NCBI GenBank assembly: GCA_902478875.1
Contig: CABSMZ010000022.1
Coordinates: 1 to 16,936 of the forward strand
Source of the DNA: an uncultured Collinsella sp.
GTDB taxonomy: Bacteria; Actinomycetota; Coriobacteriia; Coriobacteriales; Coriobacteriaceae
Length of the DNA: 16,936 bases
Reading direction: 5' to 3'
Position 1 is the stretch's first letter. Each line of letters starts with the position of its first letter. This document shows positions 14,315-16,936 of this stretch, piece after piece. Below the pieces are notes generated by a model. It was not told the DNA's origin and ran no database searches. It worked only from the letters and a program-made list of their open reading frames with translations. The position numbers and the translations under genes are program-made.

Positions 14315-15283
14315 ATGGCCACTTTACTTCAAGATAAATACGAGGCTCGCAAAGCCGAGGTTAACGCTCGCTTTGAGCAGCTTCGCGCTAACGAGGAGGA
14401 GCTCAACCGAATCTTTGCCAAGATCTACAACATGGAGGGGGAGGTGCCTATCGAGGTCGAGGATAAGTACGTGTCGGTGGCGCGCATTTTCGACACCGCC
14501 GACGAGATCCCCGAGAGCTACAAGGGCAACAAGTATGTGCGCACCAAGCGCGATGAGATTACCTCGCTCATGAGCTATGCCGTGGGCTGTATGTTCGGTC
14601 GCTATTCGCTGGATGTGGACGGTCTGGTTCTGGCCGACCAGGGTGCCACGGTCTCTGACTATCTGGCCAAGATGCCCGATCCCGAGAACGTGACCTTTAT
14701 GCCAGATAGCGATAACGTGCTGCCTATCACCGATGACGAATACTTTGACGACGACATCGTGCGTTATTTTATCGACTTTGTGCGCACCGTGTATGGCGAG
14801 GAGACGCTTGAGCAGAACCTGACCTTTATTGCCGAGGCACTCGGCGGCAAGGGTACCTCGCGCGAGGTGATTCGCACCTACTTTTTGAAGGACTTTTTTA
14901 AGGACCACTGCCAGACCTATAAGAAACGCCCCATCTACTGGCTGTTCGACAGCGGTAAGAAGAACGGTTTCAAGTGTCTTGTTTACATGCATCGCTACCA
15001 GCCTGACCTATTGGCTCGCATCCGCACCGACTATGTGCATGAGCAGCAGGAGCGCTACCGTGCCCAGATCGGCTATGCCAACGATGCCCTTGCTGGTGCC
15101 GAGCGCGGCGAGCGCGTGCGCTTGGACAAGCGCGTCAAAAAGCTCAACGACCAGCTCAAAGAGACCGTTGGCTACGAGGAGAAGCTGCACCACTTGGCAG
15201 ACCAGATGATTAAGATCGACCTGGATGACGGCGTCAAGGTCAACTACGCCAAGTTTCAGGATGTGCTGGCAAAGATTAAGTAA
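14315..15283 (+). CDS. pglX: PglX, C-terminal part as a separate ORF
   Basis: This is a 322-residue ORF matching the C-terminal region of full-length BREX PglX. The blocks are in the expected order: LRANEEELNRIFAKIYNM, SYAVGCMFGRYSLDVDGL, DNVLPITDDEYFDDDIVRYF, EETLEQNLTFIAEALGGKG, YFLKDFFKDHCQTYKKRPIYW LFDSGKK, and near the end LDDGVKVNYAKFQ. A coiled-coil region rich in Lys, Glu and Arg occupies about 235-300. It has no methyltransferase motifs; those are in the ORF at 11017-13527. The ATG at 14315 follows GAAAGGG about nine bases away, so it can be translated independently. An in-frame TAG at 14279 excludes direct read-in. GC is high again, like brxC, unlike the HEPN gene just before it. 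pglZ begins 23 bp after its stop. Confidence 0.92.
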   Translation: MATLLQDKYEARKAEVNARFEQLRANEEELNRIFAKIYNMEGEVPIEVEDKYVSVARIFDTADEIPESYKGNKYVRTKRDEITSLMSYAVGCMFGRYSLDVDGLVLADQGATVSDYLAKMPDPENVTFMPDSDNVLPITDDEYFDDDIVRYFIDFVRTVYGEETLEQNLTFIAEALGGKGTSREVIRTYFLKDFFKDHCQTYKKRPIYWLFDSGKKNGFKCLVYMHRYQPDLLARIRTDYVHEQQERYRAQIGYANDALAGAERGERVRLDKRVKKLNDQLKETVGYEEKLHHLADQMIKIDLDDGVKVNYAKFQDVLAKIK

Positions 15284-15306
15284 CTGCAGATACGGTAAGG
15301 ATATTC

Positions 15307-16924
15307 ATGCCCAAGATCGATGTAGAAGAACAGCTCAAGCTGCGATTTTTGCAGCCGTTGCTCGCATGCATGCCCCGCCGTGTGGTGGTTTGGCACGATG
15401 CGGACGGCGAGTTTGCTCCTGAGTTTGAGCGATTGGCTGCCGAGGGTTTCGACGGCGTGGGGGCCGATGCCGGCGTAATGCCTGCTCACGGTGACTTTGA
15501 GCGCCCGGTGCGCTTTGTTGAGGCCTGCGAGGGCCGTATGTTTGCCGTCAAGAAGCTCATCAACCGCGATGACCTTGCGAGCGATATCTTGCTGTATCGC
15601 CGTTGCCCGCGCGGCAGGCTTGAGGGTGATTGGCTTGCCGATGTTGAGCTGTATGCCGATCAGTTCCAGGCTGACTATCTTTCGCTTTTGGCCGATCAGC
15701 TGGGCATCGAGAATATCGACGCCGTGCGCGAGAGCCTTCGCGAGCACAAGACGTTCTTTGATGCCAAGACCCGCTGCGCTAAGTTTGCCGCGTGTGTTCC
15801 GCATGCCTCGGGCGCATCCGATATCGAACTCGGCATCCTTACGGTGATTTTTGGCGGTAAAGAGCTTGGTGACGCGCGCCCCGCGTTTGTGCTGCGTGGC
15901 TGTATGACCATGCTGCTGCACGAGGGTCCCGAGGCGCTGGCCGAGTTGGTGGACAAGTACTGCGTGCGTGATGTGCTCTCTGCCTTCATCGTGCGTTGCT
16001 ATGGGTTTGATGGGCCGCTTTACGAGCGTGACTCATTGCTTATGCTTGCATCCCATGTGCTTCTTACGGCGGCATCCACCGCGCTTCCCGAGGGAGCGCT
16101 CAAGGGGCTTGAGAGCCATGTGGCTCCCGCCTATGGGCCCTATTGCCTTGAGGCGGTGCGTACGTGGGACCAGACCGCCGATACCCAGGCATCGAGCGAG
16201 GACCTATTTGAGATTTGCCGTTTGGTTGAGGACGCCCGCGGACTCTTTGCACGGTTCGAGACCTTGCCGATCGATGTGCTGACCTCGCTTGATGTGTTTC
16301 CGTGCGTCAATGAGGCTGTGCTCTCGCAGCTGTTCTGCTCGTTTGCGCAAGGTGCAGACCGTGTTGAGGATGCGCGTGCCTTTGCTGCGCGCCGTTGCGA
16401 CCTAAGCTGGTACCGTCGTGTCGAGAGCTACTTTGACCTGCTTGTCGCTGTGGCCGATATGTGCGCGTTTAGGCAGACGCACGCGGGCGGGTTCCATCTG
16501 GCGCAGTCCCAGCAGGTGTGGGATGCCTATTCGTCCGATTGGTATGCCATGGATGCTGCCTATCGCCATATGTGCACCGCGTATCTGCGGGCGCGCTCCG
16601 TCGAGTGCGATACGCTCGAGGAGCCTGCCCGCGCTGTGGCGGACTGGGCGGAGAATCTCTACAGTAACTGGTTCTTGGCCGATGCCAATGCCTGCTGGAC
16701 ATCCGCTGCGCAAGGGGAGTGGGCCGATTGCGGCTACATCGAGGGTCCCGAACGGCAGGATGAGTTCTACTGGCATGTGCTGCCCACCTTTGTGGGCTCT
16801 GCTAAAACGACGGTCGTTATCGTGAGCGACGCGCTGCGCTATGAGGTTGCCTGCGACGTCGCGGCGCTGCTCGAGCGCGAGCGCGGCGGCAACGTCAAGG
16901 TTTCTAGCATGCAGGCGGTCTTTC
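15307..16924 (+). CDS. pglZ: BREX protein PglZ, 3' truncated
   Basis: The first 539 residues of PglZ are present; the frame is open until it runs into adapter sequence. The N-terminal region (VVVWHDADGEF, residues 27-37; ILLYRR; DWLADVELYADQFQAD) is typical of the type 1 BREX protein. The alkaline phosphatase-like PglZ core starts near TVVIVSDALRYEVA, where D508 in SDALRYE is the predicted metal ligand. The last genomic residues read VSSMQAVFP, after which the active-site threonine or serine region and the rest (about 300 residues) are missing. PglZ is one of the two hallmark proteins of BREX and acts with PglX; its phosphodiesterase-like activity is suggested by the fold. The ATG at 15307 has TAAGGA five bases upstream. 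brxL, the usual next gene, would lie beyond the contig. Confidence 0.95.
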
Positions 16925-16936
16925 CTGTCTCTTATA
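16925..16936. other. Nextera mosaic-end adapter remnant (right contig end)
   Basis: CTGTCTCTTATA is the start of the Nextera mosaic end in the opposite orientation to the left end. The last codons read here in pglZ (V, S, Y after FP) are adapter-derived. Confidence 0.93.

Noticed and set aside
1..16936. CRISPR arrays, tRNA, rRNA, insertion sequences and integrase genes
   Set aside because: I looked for regularly spaced direct repeats, tRNA-like cloverleafs, and transposase or recombinase motifs on both strands and saw none I could support. In particular, no recombinase accompanies pglX that would suggest an invertible pglX cassette.

Overview
This is a high-GC bacterial contig with the gene content and codon use of a gut actinobacterium, most likely a Coriobacteriia member (Collinsella-like). 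That placement is an inference from composition and protein style, not from a marker gene. Both ends carry Illumina Nextera transposon mosaic-end sequence (1-15 and 16925-16936), so the genomic part is about 16-16924 and the first and last genes are cut.

Left part (1-5550) is ordinary metabolism. A 5'-truncated histidine phosphatase (+) is separated by a bidirectional terminator from a minus-strand pair: an M20 metallopeptidase followed by a shortened DUF1015-like protein. Upstream of these, also on the minus strand and closed by a strong terminator, lies the serine biosynthesis pair serC-serA. A small degenerate antitoxin-like ORF (5350-5523, minus) with a palindromic promoter follows.

Right part (5700-end, all +) is a type 1 BREX phage-defence locus: brxA, brxB, brxC, pglX and pglZ. 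PglZ runs off the contig, and the expected brxL is not in the window. Two things make it unusual. First, brxA has a run of 12 G (5856-5867) between its only well-placed start (GTG 5831, good ribosome binding site) and the conserved N-terminus. With 12 G the start is out of frame; with 11 G (or 8 or 14) it is in frame. This looks like a slipped-strand ON/OFF switch for the first gene of the operon, captured OFF. Second, pglX is split. The methyltransferase and target-recognition part (836 aa) ends at 13527, and the conserved C-terminal part (322 aa) restarts at 14315 with its own start. Between them sits an AT-rich gene for a HEPN-type protein carrying an RNSLAH (Rx4H) motif, followed by a long palindrome.

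Read together, this is a BREX system with a putative phase switch and an embedded candidate HEPN RNase that divides the methyltransferase. The HEPN protein could act as a second layer of defence or as a guard of the modification subunit (inference).

The only stretch over 300 bases without a gene is 5524-5830. It holds the antitoxin palindrome, an AT-rich piece around 5640-5760 with promoter-like boxes, and an imperfect GC-rich inverted repeat at 5756-5803 ahead of brxA.
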